64,000 nt of DNA from Stenotrophomonas maltophilia. Its GTDB lineage: Bacteria; Pseudomonadota; Gammaproteobacteria; Xanthomonadales; Xanthomonadaceae. Location: contig NZ_NEQV01000010.1 of NCBI RefSeq assembly GCF_002799245.1, positions 1-64,000 on the forward strand, in the 5' to 3' direction. The notes beneath the pieces were generated by a model that worked only from the letters and a program-made list of their open reading frames with translations, was not told where the DNA came from and made no database searches. Positions 25,085-36,760 of the stretch are shown here, one piece after another. Numbering within the stretch: position 1 is the stretch's first letter; each line of letters begins with the position of its first letter. Both the position numbers and the translations under genes were made by a program.

Positions 25085-25990
25085 CTATGGCCGCGCCATC
25101 GTCTGCTCGCTGAAACGTGCCACGCAGAAGTCCAGGAAGCTGCGCAGCTTGGGCGTCAGCTGGCGGTCGCGCGGATACACCAGGTTGATCCACGTCGACA
25201 CTGGCACGTAGTCCGGCAGCACTTCCACCAGATCACCACGCGCCAGCGCGGCGGCGAGCATTTCGTAAGGCTGCAGGATCAACCCCAGCCCGCCGACGGC
25301 CGCTGTCAGCAGCGGCTCGGCCTGATTGACCATGAAGCGGCTGGACACCGGCACGGTCAGCACGCTGCCGTCGGCATCACGGAAGCTCCAGCGGGTGCGG
25401 ATGATCGAATGCGCGAAACCCAGGCACTCGTGCCGGCTCAGATCGGCCGGATGGACAATGGCCGGGCGCGATGCCAGGTAGGCCGGCGACGCACACAGCA
25501 CCAGCGGATACCGCCCCAAACGTCGCGCCACCAACCCACTGTCGGCCAGATCACCAGTACGGAACACCAGATCAAAGCCGTCTTCAACAATGTCCACCAG
25601 GCTGTTGGACAGGTTCAGATCGACCTGCACGTCCGGGTACTGCTGCAGGTAGGCCACCACCGCCGGCCCCAGCGCATGCACGCCGAAGGTGACCGGGGCG
25701 CTGATGCGCAGGCGCCCCATCGGCCGTCCGCGCGCCACTTCGGCCAACTGCTCGGCGCCTTCCACTTCCTCCAGGATCACCCGCGCGCGGGCCAGATAGG
25801 CCTGGCCGAAGTCGGTCAGGCTCTGCTTGCGCGTGGTGCGGTTGAGCAGGCGCACGCCCAGGTGCTGTTCCAGCGACTGCACATGTTTGCCCACCAGCTG
25901 CGGCGACAGGTCCAGCGCGTCGGCAGCAGCGGCGAAGGAGCCGACCTCGGCCACTTTGACGAAGGTCCGCAGGGGAGCGATCAGATCCAT
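25085..25990 (-). CDS. LysR-family regulator
   Basis: A 301-residue regulator, starting MDLIAPLRTFVKVAEVGSF. The HTH is LRTFVKVAEVGSFAAAADALDLSPQLVGKHVQSLEQHLG (residues about 6-45), followed by the family link (RTTRKQSLTDFG) and effector domain. It is divergent from the quinone-reductase-like gene and is likely its regulator. A 25-bp dyad overlaps its start codon. The upstream ATG at 26020 would lie inside that dyad and is not used. Confidence 0.88.
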   Translation of the reverse strand: MDLIAPLRTFVKVAEVGSFAAAADALDLSPQLVGKHVQSLEQHLGVRLLNRTTRKQSLTDFGQAYLARARVILEEVEGAEQLAEVARGRPMGRLRISAPVTFGVHALGPAVVAYLQQYPDVQVDLNLSNSLVDIVEDGFDLVFRTGDLADSGLVARRLGRYPLVLCASPAYLASRPAIVHPADLSRHECLGFAHSIIRTRWSFRDADGSVLTVPVSSRFMVNQAEPLLTAAVGGLGLILQPYEMLAAALARGDLVEVLPDYVPVSTWINLVYPRDRQLTPKLRSFLDFCVARFSEQTMARP

Positions 25991-26012
25991 TGCAAACAAT
26001 TGGTTGTCAATG
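25988..26012. promoter_or_regulatory. Imperfect palindrome, probable LysR operator
   Basis: The arms cattg and caatg flank an inner dyad caaacaattggttg (12 of 14 positions symmetric). It lies at the start codon of the LysR gene, within the 118-bp divergent gap to the quinone reductase gene. This is the expected place for LysR autoregulation and target activation. Confidence 0.6.
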
Positions 26013-26108
26013 AAACGCAAGATTACCCCTTATTCTGGATGCAGGCCACGCGCACAGTAGCCTTCACCTTTCCGCCGGCGCCAACGCCGGCCTTGCCCAG
26101 GAGCCCCC

Positions 26109-27098
26109 ATGAGCCAGGTTGTCCGCATCCACGAATATGGCAGCGCCGATGTGCTGCGCATCGATGACATCGACGTTCCCGCCCCCGCCGCCGACGAGGT
26201 CCAGATCCGGGTCAAGGCGATCGGCCTGAACCGCGCCGAGGTGATGTTCCGCAACGGCGCCTATCTGCAGGAGGCGCAGTTCCCCAGCCGGCTGGGCTAT
26301 GAAGCGGCCGGCGTGGTCGAAGCGGTCGGCAGTGCAGTGAGCGGATTTGCTGCCGGCGATGCGGTCAGCGTGGTGCCGCCGCTGGATATCGCGCGCTGGG
26401 GCACCTATGGCGAACTGGCCAACGTGCCAGCGCGGTTGGTGGTCAAGCATCCGCAGGCGCTGGGCTTTGAAACGGCGGCCGCAGTGTGGATGCAGTACGT
26501 CACCGCCTGGGGCGCACTGCTGGAACAGGCACAACTGGCCGCCGGGGATTTCGTCATCATCACCGCCGCCAGCAGCAGCGTCGGCCTGGCCGCGATCCAG
26601 ATCGCCAATGCGGTGGGCGCCACGCCGATTGCCGTGACCCGGGGTGCGGGCAAGCGCCAGGCGCTGCTCGATGCCGGCGCCGCCCATGTCATCGCCACCC
26701 AGGAGCAGGATCTGGTGGCAGAGGTGACGCGCATCACCGGCGGTGCCGGCGCCCGCGTGGTGTTCGATCCGATCGGTGGCCCGCAGTTCGTGCCGCTGAC
26801 CGAGGCGATGGCCCGTGGCGGCATCCTGCTGGAATACGGCGCACTGAGCAGCGAGCCCACCCCGTTCCCGTTGTTCAACGTACTGGGCAAGTCGCTGACG
26901 CTGAAGGGCTACCTGTACTCGGAAATCGTCTCCGATGATGCGGCGCTGGCACGTGCCAAGGCGTTCATCGTCGACGGCCTGGCCAAGGGCATGCTGGCAC
27001 CGAAGATCGCCAGGGTGTTCCCGTTCGCACAGATCCAGGAGGCACACCGCTACCTGGAATCGAACGAGCAGATCGGCAAAGTGGTGGTAACGCTGTAA
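26109..27098 (+). CDS. Zinc-independent MDR alcohol dehydrogenase / NADPH:quinone reductase-like
   Basis: A 329-residue cytosolic MDR-superfamily protein. The N-terminal GroES-like domain has QIRVKAIGLNRAEVMFRNGAY, and a Rossmann domain carries ITAASSSVGLAAIQIANAVGA. The catalytic zinc ligands of true alcohol dehydrogenases are absent, as in quinone oxidoreductases. Probably reduces quinones or enoyl/aldehyde electrophiles with NADPH. Likely controlled by the divergent LysR protein. A strong hairpin terminator follows. Confidence 0.88.
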   Translation: MSQVVRIHEYGSADVLRIDDIDVPAPAADEVQIRVKAIGLNRAEVMFRNGAYLQEAQFPSRLGYEAAGVVEAVGSAVSGFAAGDAVSVVPPLDIARWGTYGELANVPARLVVKHPQALGFETAAAVWMQYVTAWGALLEQAQLAAGDFVIITAASSSVGLAAIQIANAVGATPIAVTRGAGKRQALLDAGAAHVIATQEQDLVAEVTRITGGAGARVVFDPIGGPQFVPLTEAMARGGILLEYGALSSEPTPFPLFNVLGKSLTLKGYLYSEIVSDDAALARAKAFIVDGLAKGMLAPKIARVFPFAQIQEAHRYLESNEQIGKVVVTL

Positions 27099-27106
27099 CC
27101 CGCTGG

Positions 27107-27145
27107 CGGCAGCGACGGACCCGGCACGGGCACGTCGCTGCCGCA
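27107..27145. terminator. Bidirectional terminator hairpin
   Basis: A perfect 12-bp stem (gcggcagcgacg / cgtcgctgccgc) encloses a 15-base loop with a small inner cccgg..ccggg-like dyad. It sits between the convergent quinone reductase gene and the effector pseudogene, ending 4 bp before the effector stop. Confidence 0.65.
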
Positions 27146-27148
27146 GGC

Positions 27149-28779
27149 TCAGGCCATTGAAGGCCCGCGGTTCTCGTGCTGGCGGCTGTCGATGGCGAGC
27201 TGCTGTTCGCGCTGCCGGTTGTCGGCGGACAGATCGTTCACCGTGTCGTCCATCGAACGCGCAGGCTGCGCCGTATCCACGCTGGCCCGCTCACCGGGAA
27301 TCAACCCGGCTACCCACAGGCGATCTCCGGCCATCATCACCCGGTCGACGCGCGCGGCATCGTCGATGCCATTGCGCTTGGATTCCAGCACGGCCTGCAT
27401 GACGTGCTCGTCACCGACGGTGCCAGGCACCCCCTGGCGGATGCGCTCGAACAGCGCGGCGTCCCTGCGCGACAGCGATTCCACGCCACTGCGCTGCGGC
27501 GCGGGTTCCGCTGGCGCCGGGCCAGCAACCGGCGGATTCGCCGCCGCCTGCTGCCGCGCCTGCACCTGCTCCGGCTGGAACTCCGCCCGCGTATAGGGCG
27601 GGCGCTGTGGCGGCCAGTTCTCTGCGCGGTCGAACTCGGTGGTTGGCGCATGCTCGCGAGCGACGGCGGCATCGTTCAACTGCCGGCGGGCATCGGCGTC
27701 GATGACGCCGCCAGGGCGCAGCGGCAGGCCATAGTCCTGCTGGAAGTTGCGCATGGCGGCCTGCATGCCGGCATCAAACGTGCGCGCCTGGCGCTCGGCA
27801 CGTGGATTCGGTTCGGTCAGGTACCCAACGCCTCCAGCTGGCGGCGCATCTCGAACACCGGTTCGCCCTTCTCGCCGGGGCCCAGGTTGCCGTCAGCCAG
27901 CGGCCCGCTCAGGTCGGTCACCGTCCGCCGCTTGAAGTCCGGATCGACCGCCAGCGTGTCGGTACGCATGCGTTCCAGCAACGCATCGTCGATGTGGCCA
28001 TTGGCCGGACTGATACCCCGCTCGGTCTGGAAGCGGCGCACGGCCTGCTCGGTAGAGGCGCCGAAGTCACCGTCGGGCTTGATCGCGGCATTGGCGTTGT
28101 TGCGGATGTCCAACCGCTGCAGGTACTGCTGTGCTTCCAGCACCTGCTGGTTGGCATCACCCCGGTGCAGGTCCATCGCCCCGGCCGGCGCCTGGGCAGT
28201 CGGCACCGGCATCTGGAAGCCTGGCTGCTGCACACGCTGGACCAGGCCGGCGACCTGGGATTCCCATCCAGTGGCCAGCGTGGCGATGGCGTCCGGATAG
28301 GGACTGCCGTTGTTCAGCTCACCGCCATTGACCGAGGCCCGCGCCTGCCGGTAATCGGCGTGGTTGGCGTTGACGTTGTCGGACAGCCGCGCGCCGAACA
28401 TGCCATCGCGCATGCCCACCACCAGCACCTTGGTGGCGATGTCCGCCCGGGCAGCCCGTTCAGGGTGCTCGACCAGCTCGCGGCCCATTCCCAGCGCCTC
28501 GCCCAGCCGCTCGTAGTTGGTGACGTGGGTAAGGTGGGCAAAGCCCCGGCCGAAATACTCCTCGCCGCCGAAGTAGCGCAGGTCCACCGCCTGCTTCCTG
28601 CCCCAGTCTTCCTCGGGCGCGGCGAAATCGCGCGATTCGTGCTGCGCCGTGGCCAGCACATAGGCAATCTGCCGATGGTCGGTAATGCCGTTGTCGATGC
28701 AGGTGCGCACGATCATCTCGACCGACTGGTCCCGGGTCAGGCCGAAGCCTGACCCGCCTTTTCCATAACCTTCGCTCAT
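27149..28779 (-). pseudogene. X-T4SS lysozyme-like effector (GH19, peptidoglycan-binding, XVIPCD), frameshifted
   Basis: Two adjoining frames make one gene. The 5' frame (27817-28779, 320 residues) has a GH19-like muramidase/chitinase domain (about residues 12-175: ATAQHESRDF with the likely catalytic Glu, then GRGFAHLTHVTNY) and a peptidoglycan-binding domain (about 200-270). A second peptidoglycan-binding domain begins and is cut at EALGT-stop. In the other frame it resumes exactly, YLTEPNPRAERQARTFDAG onward, and runs through a Pro/Gln-rich linker into a C-terminal XVIPCD (LFERIRQGVPG, LWVAGLIPGERASVD). One missing base within about 27820-27830 explains it. The architecture matches X. citri XAC2609. 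A programmed -1 shift is possible but no slippery heptamer is seen. Confidence 0.8.
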
Positions 28780-28826
28780 CCTTCAGCTCTCCAGTTCCGG
28801 AACGCATCCGTTCGTCGGGGGAAGAC

Positions 28827-29915
28827 CTACTTCAGCAGGTCCGATTCGGTAGGGGCCTCGCCCTTGCAGGTGTCATAGCGGCGCTGCAGCAGCGTGCGCG
28901 GCTCGGTTCCGCGCAGCTGGATGACCTTGTCCTCGCGCTCGCAGGGGCTGGCCTTCGCACGCAGCACGAACCGCCCATTGTCGATATGGTCGATATCGCG
29001 TCCGCCGATGGCCGCTTCCAATGCCTTCGCACGCACATAGCGGTTGGCCTTGGCGTCGAACAGGTAGAACGCATGCACCGGAACGTTGTAGACACCGTTG
29101 TTGTCCTGCCACACCTGCAGGTCCGGCATGCCATCGCCATTGAAATCGGAAACGGTCAACAGCACGGCGGCCGCCCCCTGGGCATCGGCGCCGGCGCGGC
29201 TCAGGCGCGGCTGCACGCCGGTGACCGCCACCTTGCGCCCGCCACGGGTCACGCCCATGCTCCGCACCTGGCAGATCGTCACGCCATCGGTGCCGCTGCA
29301 GCCGGCGACCTGGAAGAGCACTTGAAGTGCAGGCGAGATCCTGCCCTCGCCGGGCCGCAGCACGATCCTGCCCTGTTGGTCGGGCGCGGCATCGGCGGTA
29401 TGCACAGCAACCTGCGCGGGCGCCGGGGCCGCCTTGGCTTCAGCCACCAGCGCCGCCGCACCGCCGCCCTGCAACTGGCGGGCACGCAGCAGGGTCATGT
29501 GCGTGCGGCATTGCAGTGAATCCAGCTGGGCAACGGCGGTGCCACCTTCCGGGCAACGGCTGTCGCGCTGGCGCAGCCATTGCCGCTGCAGATCGCGCAG
29601 CACCTGCTGATCGCTGGCCGTCAACGCGGAGCGCGCGGCGTTGTAGGCAGCGTTGAGTGCATCGTCGTGGACCTTGAATTCAGCGTCGGCACAACGACGA
29701 CGGGCATCCAGCGCGGTGCCCGCGGCCGCCATGCAGGGCGCATGGGCGGGGCTCAGATAGCGCGCATCGCCGGCGATCAGTTCGGCACCGCTGGGCAGCT
29801 TGCGTGCGACCGGCTGGGGCGACGGCTGCGCGCTTGCCGACAGGCACGGGCCAAGCAGAAGCAGTCCTGCTAGCAGCCGGGTGACGCGCCGCGCCAGGCG
29901 TTCAGAATTCAGCAT
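28827..29915 (-). CDS. Exported immunity protein: LprI-type lysozyme inhibitor fused to XAC2610-like domain
   Basis: A 362-residue protein starting MLNSERLARR with a signal peptide (about residues 11-29). Residues about 75-150 match the LprI lysozyme-inhibitor domain (CADAEFKVHDDALNAAYNAARSAL; Cys75, Cys121 and Cys136 visible). After an Ala/Pro linker, a C-terminal domain (about 185-362) contains DFNGDGMPD at 257-265, a calcium-binding-like loop as in X. citri XAC2610, which inhibits the XAC2609 lysozyme effector. It lies 47 bp upstream of the frameshifted lysozyme-like effector on the same strand, so it is the cognate immunity gene. The gene is intact. The N-terminal LprI domain is an addition I do not associate with XAC2610. 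Confidence 0.82.
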   Translation of the reverse strand: MLNSERLARRVTRLLAGLLLLGPCLSASAQPSPQPVARKLPSGAELIAGDARYLSPAHAPCMAAAGTALDARRRCADAEFKVHDDALNAAYNAARSALTASDQQVLRDLQRQWLRQRDSRCPEGGTAVAQLDSLQCRTHMTLLRARQLQGGGAAALVAEAKAAPAPAQVAVHTADAAPDQQGRIVLRPGEGRISPALQVLFQVAGCSGTDGVTICQVRSMGVTRGGRKVAVTGVQPRLSRAGADAQGAAAVLLTVSDFNGDGMPDLQVWQDNNGVYNVPVHAFYLFDAKANRYVRAKALEAAIGGRDIDHIDNGRFVLRAKASPCEREDKVIQLRGTEPRTLLQRRYDTCKGEAPTESDLLK

Positions 29916-30040
29916 GCGTTTCCTTCCCTGGGGGCGTTGGCCGGCCCCGTCCTGTTCCGATGATGGATGCTGCCCGGTCGCCCGCGCAACTTCTGCGACA
30001 GCGGTCACAGCCCTGTATGCGCTGTTCAGGCCGGCCGCCG

Positions 30041-32569
30041 CTATTTCGGCAGGGCGAAGGCCATCACGTAATCGCCGTTCGGGGTTTCCATGAAATGGTG
30101 GCCACCGGCCATGATCACCACGTACTGGCGCCCGCCCTGCTCATACACCATCGGCGTGGCCTGCCCGCCTGCGGGCAGCGCCGCATGCCACAGCTCCTTG
30201 CCGGTCTTCAGGTCGATGGCGCGCAGCAGGTCATCGGTGGCCGCAGCGATGAAGATCAATCCGCTGGCGGTCACCACCGAGCCGCCGTTGTTCGGCGTGC
30301 CAATCTCGATCGGCAGGCCGGAATGGATGCCAAATGGCCCATTGCCGCGCGCACTGCCAAAGGGTCGATCCCACAGCAGTTTGCCGGTGCGCAGATCGAT
30401 GGCACGGATGCCGCCATAGGGCGGCTGCTTGCACAGCAGGCCGGTGAATGGCAGCCGCCAACCGGCGTTGACCTCGATACCGTACGGCGTGCCCACCTGC
30501 GGGTCGCCAGCGCCCTCGCCACCGCCCCTGTCGGCTCGGATCTTCTCGCGCGGCAGCCAGCCCAGCCGGTCGGCTTCGGCACGTGGCACCAGCCGGTTGT
30601 AGTTGGGCATGTCGTTGTAGTTGGCCACGATCACGCCGCGGCGCGTGTCGATGGACACGCTGCCCCAGTCCGAACCGCCGTTGTAGCCGGGGTATTCGAT
30701 GGAATGGCGGTCACTGCTCGGCGGCGTGTAGAAACCTACGTAGTACGCCTTGCGGAACTGGATGCGGCAGACCAGCTGGTCGATCGGGGTGATGCCCCAC
30801 ATGTCACGCTCGGTCAGGTCATGTTCCCGGCGCAGCGTGTGGTACAGCGAGAACAACTGCGTGGGTGAACGCTGCTCGGGTTCGACGCCGCCCACCGGCA
30901 CCTTGCGCTCTTCGGCGGCGCTCAGCAGCTGGCCGTTGCGGCGATCGAGGATATAGAGATCGCCCTGCTTGGTCGGCAGCAGGATCGCCGGCACCTTGCC
31001 CGCCGCCGTCGGGTAGTCGATCAGGCTGGCCTGCGAACCGAGGTCGTAATCCCATACATCCTTGCGAACGGCCTGGAAATGCCAGGCCGGCTTGCCGGTG
31101 GCCACGTCGATCGCCACCAGCGATGTGGCATAGCGGTTCTGGTTCTCCGTACGCGAGCCACTCCAGTAGTCGCCGGCAGAATTGCCCAGCGGCAGATAGA
31201 CCAGCCCCAACGCTTCATCACCCGTGGCGGTGGTCCACATGTTCGGCGTGCCGCGCGTGTAGGTCTGCTCATGCGGTGGCAGGCCGCTGCGCTCGGGCTG
31301 GTCCATGTCCCACGCCCAGCGCAGCTTGCCGGTGATCGCATCGTAGGCCTGGATCACGCCCGACGGTGCATCCCGGCGCTGCCCGTCCAGCACCTGGTGG
31401 CCGGTGACGATCACCCCGCGCACGATGGCCGGTGGCGAGGTGATCGATACATAGCCCGGCGGTACCTCGCCCATGCCCAGGGTGATGTCGACCTGGCCGT
31501 TGTTGCCGAAATTCGCGCACGGGCGACCACTGTCCGCATCGACCGCGATGATGCGCCCGTCCAGCGTGCCTTCGATGATGCGGGCCCAGCAGGCCGGTCG
31601 ACTGCCCGGCGCGGCGCTGCGGCTCACGCTGGGCGGCGGCTCGGGCAGGGCCAGATCGGCAGCGACATCGGCCAATGCCGCATCGGCGAAGGTTGGCGTG
31701 GCCGGCTGCTCGTAGTAGCTCACGCCGCGACAGGCGGCGGTGTACGGAATCGAAGCGTCCTTCACCTTCGGGTCGAAACGCCACAATTCCCTGCCGCTGG
31801 CGGCATCGAGCGCGATCAGGCGGTTGCGCGCGGTGCACAGATACAGGCGGTCGCCGATCTTCAGCGGCGTGGTTTCCGCGCCCCAGCGCTTCTTCGGCAG
31901 GTCACCGGTGCGGAACTGCCAGGCCGGCTGCAGCGTGGCCACGTTGGCCGGGGTGATCTGCTGCAGCGGCGAATAGCGGGTGGCGGCATTGCTGCGGCCC
32001 CACGCCGGCCAGTCTCCCTCGGCAGGCTGGTCGGCCGGCTGCAGGCCGGTGGTATCCCGCGTGGGTTCCAGTCCGGCGCTGGCCGCGCCTTCCGGGAACG
32101 GCTGGTGCCCGTCCACTTCACCATGCGGTGCGAACGCCAACCCGAACGCAGCGACGAACACCAGCATCAGCACACCGGCCACACTGCGCGACAGGCGCCT
32201 GGAGACCGGTTCGCGAAGCGTCGGCGCCAGCAGCGCCAGCACGATGCCGAGCGCGGTCACCAGGCCCAGCCGCGGCACCCAGCGCCAGTAGTCGCTGCCT
32301 GATTCCCACCAGGTCCACAGCAGCGTGCCGACGAACACCAGCGCATACAGCAGCGCGCCGCTGCGGCGATTGCCGAACAACAGCAGGCCGCTGGCCAGCA
32401 GGCCGGCCCCGGCAATGGCGTAGTACGCCGAGCCGCCCAGGCTGAGCAGCCACGCGCCAAGCCCGCCGATGACCAGGCCGAGCACGACCAGCAGCAGCGA
32501 CAGCACGGTAACGAGAGGATGCCGGGAGGCGCGGGTGGGAGCAGGAGCGGACGGCGGCGTGGCGGACAT
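30041..32569 (-). CDS. gcd: Membrane-bound PQQ glucose dehydrogenase
   Basis: An 842-residue protein. The N-terminal part has five membrane segments (about residues 17-160), then the periplasmic eight-bladed PQQ propeller beginning GDWPAWGRSNAATRYSPLQQITPANV. Propeller phrases GRIIAVDADSG, NMWTTATGDEALGLVYLPLGNSAGDYW and GSDWGSVSIDTRRG are characteristic of Gcd. It oxidises glucose to gluconolactone in the periplasm and passes electrons to ubiquinone. GGAGAT precedes the ATG by 5 bases. No PQQ biosynthesis genes are in the window. Confidence 0.95.
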   Translation of the reverse strand: MSATPPSAPAPTRASRHPLVTVLSLLLVVLGLVIGGLGAWLLSLGGSAYYAIAGAGLLASGLLLFGNRRSGALLYALVFVGTLLWTWWESGSDYWRWVPRLGLVTALGIVLALLAPTLREPVSRRLSRSVAGVLMLVFVAAFGLAFAPHGEVDGHQPFPEGAASAGLEPTRDTTGLQPADQPAEGDWPAWGRSNAATRYSPLQQITPANVATLQPAWQFRTGDLPKKRWGAETTPLKIGDRLYLCTARNRLIALDAASGRELWRFDPKVKDASIPYTAACRGVSYYEQPATPTFADAALADVAADLALPEPPPSVSRSAAPGSRPACWARIIEGTLDGRIIAVDADSGRPCANFGNNGQVDITLGMGEVPPGYVSITSPPAIVRGVIVTGHQVLDGQRRDAPSGVIQAYDAITGKLRWAWDMDQPERSGLPPHEQTYTRGTPNMWTTATGDEALGLVYLPLGNSAGDYWSGSRTENQNRYATSLVAIDVATGKPAWHFQAVRKDVWDYDLGSQASLIDYPTAAGKVPAILLPTKQGDLYILDRRNGQLLSAAEERKVPVGGVEPEQRSPTQLFSLYHTLRREHDLTERDMWGITPIDQLVCRIQFRKAYYVGFYTPPSSDRHSIEYPGYNGGSDWGSVSIDTRRGVIVANYNDMPNYNRLVPRAEADRLGWLPREKIRADRGGGEGAGDPQVGTPYGIEVNAGWRLPFTGLLCKQPPYGGIRAIDLRTGKLLWDRPFGSARGNGPFGIHSGLPIEIGTPNNGGSVVTASGLIFIAAATDDLLRAIDLKTGKELWHAALPAGGQATPMVYEQGGRQYVVIMAGGHHFMETPNGDYVMAFALPK

Positions 32570-32646
32570 CGTCGATCTCCGGGGGCAGCATGCGCCGTTA
32601 TCCCACTGCCGACGTGAAGCGCGCGCGTATGTGCAGCGTCCGGATA

Positions 32647-32677
32647 CGACGACGCCGGCACAGGGCCGGCGTCGTCG
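32647..32677 (-). terminator. gyrA terminator hairpin
   Basis: A 13-bp perfect stem (cgacgacgccggc / gccggcgtcgtcg) with a 5-base loop, 23 bp downstream of the gyrA stop codon and upstream of gcd. Confidence 0.7.
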
Positions 32678-32700
32678 GGTACCTCAGGCTCGCGGCAGGA

Positions 32701-35415
<2,715 letters not shown>

Positions 35416-35568
35416 TCGGGTTCCGTTGTCTGGTAGCGGTCCAGTCCGGCACATTCGCCCGTGGGCGGTCGCGCCGGAACCTCGATTCAACCTGTGGATA
35501 CTACCACAACAGGCCGTTTTCCGCCTCCTTTTACGGGTATTTTACCGGCACAAATCAGGAACTTAGGG

Positions 35569-35593
35569 GTTGCCGGCCAGCGGCCGCCCCTAC
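35569..35593 (-). repeat. REP element (GCCGGCCAGCGGCC family)
   Basis: On the minus strand this reads GTAGGGGCGGCCGCTGGCCGGCAAC, a GTAG-headed imperfect palindrome. It is similar in its core to the REPs at 62002-62077. Confidence 0.6.
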
Positions 35594-35601
35594 TGGGGGC
35601 C

Positions 35602-35640
35602 GGGGTCGGAGGCCTTTCCTGCGGAAAGGGATCCGACCCC
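35602..35640. terminator. Long hairpin, probable mtnA terminator/repeat
   Basis: The outer stem is ggggtcgga (35602-35610) and tccgacccc (35632-35640); the inner stem is cctttcc / ggaaagg with a 3-base loop. It lies 8 bp beyond the mtnA stop codon. Palindromes of this composition are familiar from intergenic regions of Stenotrophomonas, so this may be a repeat co-opted as terminator. Confidence 0.6.
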
Positions 35641-35648
35641 GTTCCGCG

Positions 35649-36713
35649 TCAACCGCCGAAGGCGGCGCGCATGTTCCCGGCAGTCGGGTTCAGGATCACC
35701 CCGCGCTCGGTCACGATGGCGTCGATCAGCTCGCCCGGGGTGACGTCGAACACCGGGTTCCAGGCAGCAATACCCTCGGCGACGGTGCGGGTACCGCCCA
35801 CGCCATACAGCTCACCCGGGTCGCGCTGCTCGATCTCGATCTGGCTGCCGTCCACGGTTTCCATGTCCACGGTCGAGGACGGCGCCACCACCATGAACCT
35901 GACACCGTGGTGGCGGGCGGCGATGGCCAGCTGGTAGGTGCCGATCTTGTTGGCGGTATCGCCATTGGCGCAGATGCGGTCCGCGCCCACGATCACCCAC
36001 TGCACGGCACCGGTCTTCATCAGGTGCGAGGCGGCCGAATCGGCGATCAGGGTGGCATCGATACCATCCTGCTGCAGCTCCCACACGGTCAGGCGTGCAC
36101 CCTGCAGCCACGGCCGGGTCTCGCCGGCGAACACGCGGGCGATGCGGTGCTGGGCCATGCCGGCGCGGATCACGCCCAGTGCGGTACCGAAGCCTGCGGT
36201 GGCCAGCGAGCCGGTATTGCAATGGGTCAGCACACCGCTGCCGGCCTCGATCAGGCCAGCACCCAGTGCGCCCATATGGCGATTGGCAGCCAGGTCTTCC
36301 TCGGCGATGGCCTGCGCTTCCGATTCCAGCAAGGCCTTCCAGTCGGCGCCGGCAGCATTCAGGCAGCGGCGCATGCGCGCCAGCGCCCAGGCCAGGTTGA
36401 CCGCAGTGGGGCGCGACGCGTTGAGGCGCTGCAGTGCTGGTTCCAGCTGCTGCAGGGCGTGCGCACCATCGGCGGCCTGCACCTCGCGTGCAGCCAGCAC
36501 CACGCCCCAGGCTGCGGCAATGCCGATCGCCGGCGCGCCACGCACGGTCAACGCGTGGATGGCGCTGGCAACCTCGTCACTGTCATGGCAGACCACGTGC
36601 TCGACCACGAATGGCAGCTTGCGCTGGTCCAGCAGTTGCAGAGCATCGCCGGTCCACAGGATCGGGCGGATGTGGTCGTAACGGGCGTAGTCGATGTCGG
36701 AGGCAGTGTTCAT
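35649..36713 (-). CDS. mtnA: S-methyl-5-thioribose-1-phosphate isomerase
   Basis: A 354-residue protein, starting [20 protein letters not shown]; longer upstream frame lacks conservation. It belongs to the eIF2B-alpha-related MtnA family. Signature segments are [28 protein letters not shown] with the catalytic Cys, DSAASHLM with the catalytic Asp, and [18 protein letters not shown]. It isomerises methylthioribose-1-phosphate to methylthioribulose-1-phosphate in the methionine salvage pathway. The other mtn genes are not in the window. It lies upstream of and co-directional with gyrA but is separated by 233 bp with a hairpin and a REP. Confidence 0.95.
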   Translation of the reverse strand: MNTASDIDYARYDHIRPILWTGDALQLLDQRKLPFVVEHVVCHDSDEVASAIHALTVRGAPAIGIAAAWGVVLAAREVQAADGAHALQQLEPALQRLNASRPTAVNLAWALARMRRCLNAAGADWKALLESEAQAIAEEDLAANRHMGALGAGLIEAGSGVLTHCNTGSLATAGFGTALGVIRAGMAQHRIARVFAGETRPWLQGARLTVWELQQDGIDATLIADSAASHLMKTGAVQWVIVGADRICANGDTANKIGTYQLAIAARHHGVRFMVVAPSSTVDMETVDGSQIEIEQRDPGELYGVGGTRTVAEGIAAWNPVFDVTPGELIDAIVTERGVILNPTAGNMRAAFGG

Positions 36714-36760
36714 GGGCCCATTGTAGGGCCACGCCCCACGGGGTTGGAGCCTGCCCGGGG

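Noticed and set aside
27817-27832. Programmed -1 frameshift in the effector gene
   Set aside because: The shift direction fits, but no slippery heptamer or downstream pseudoknot was recognised; an indel is simpler. Kept as an alternative in the pseudogene entry.
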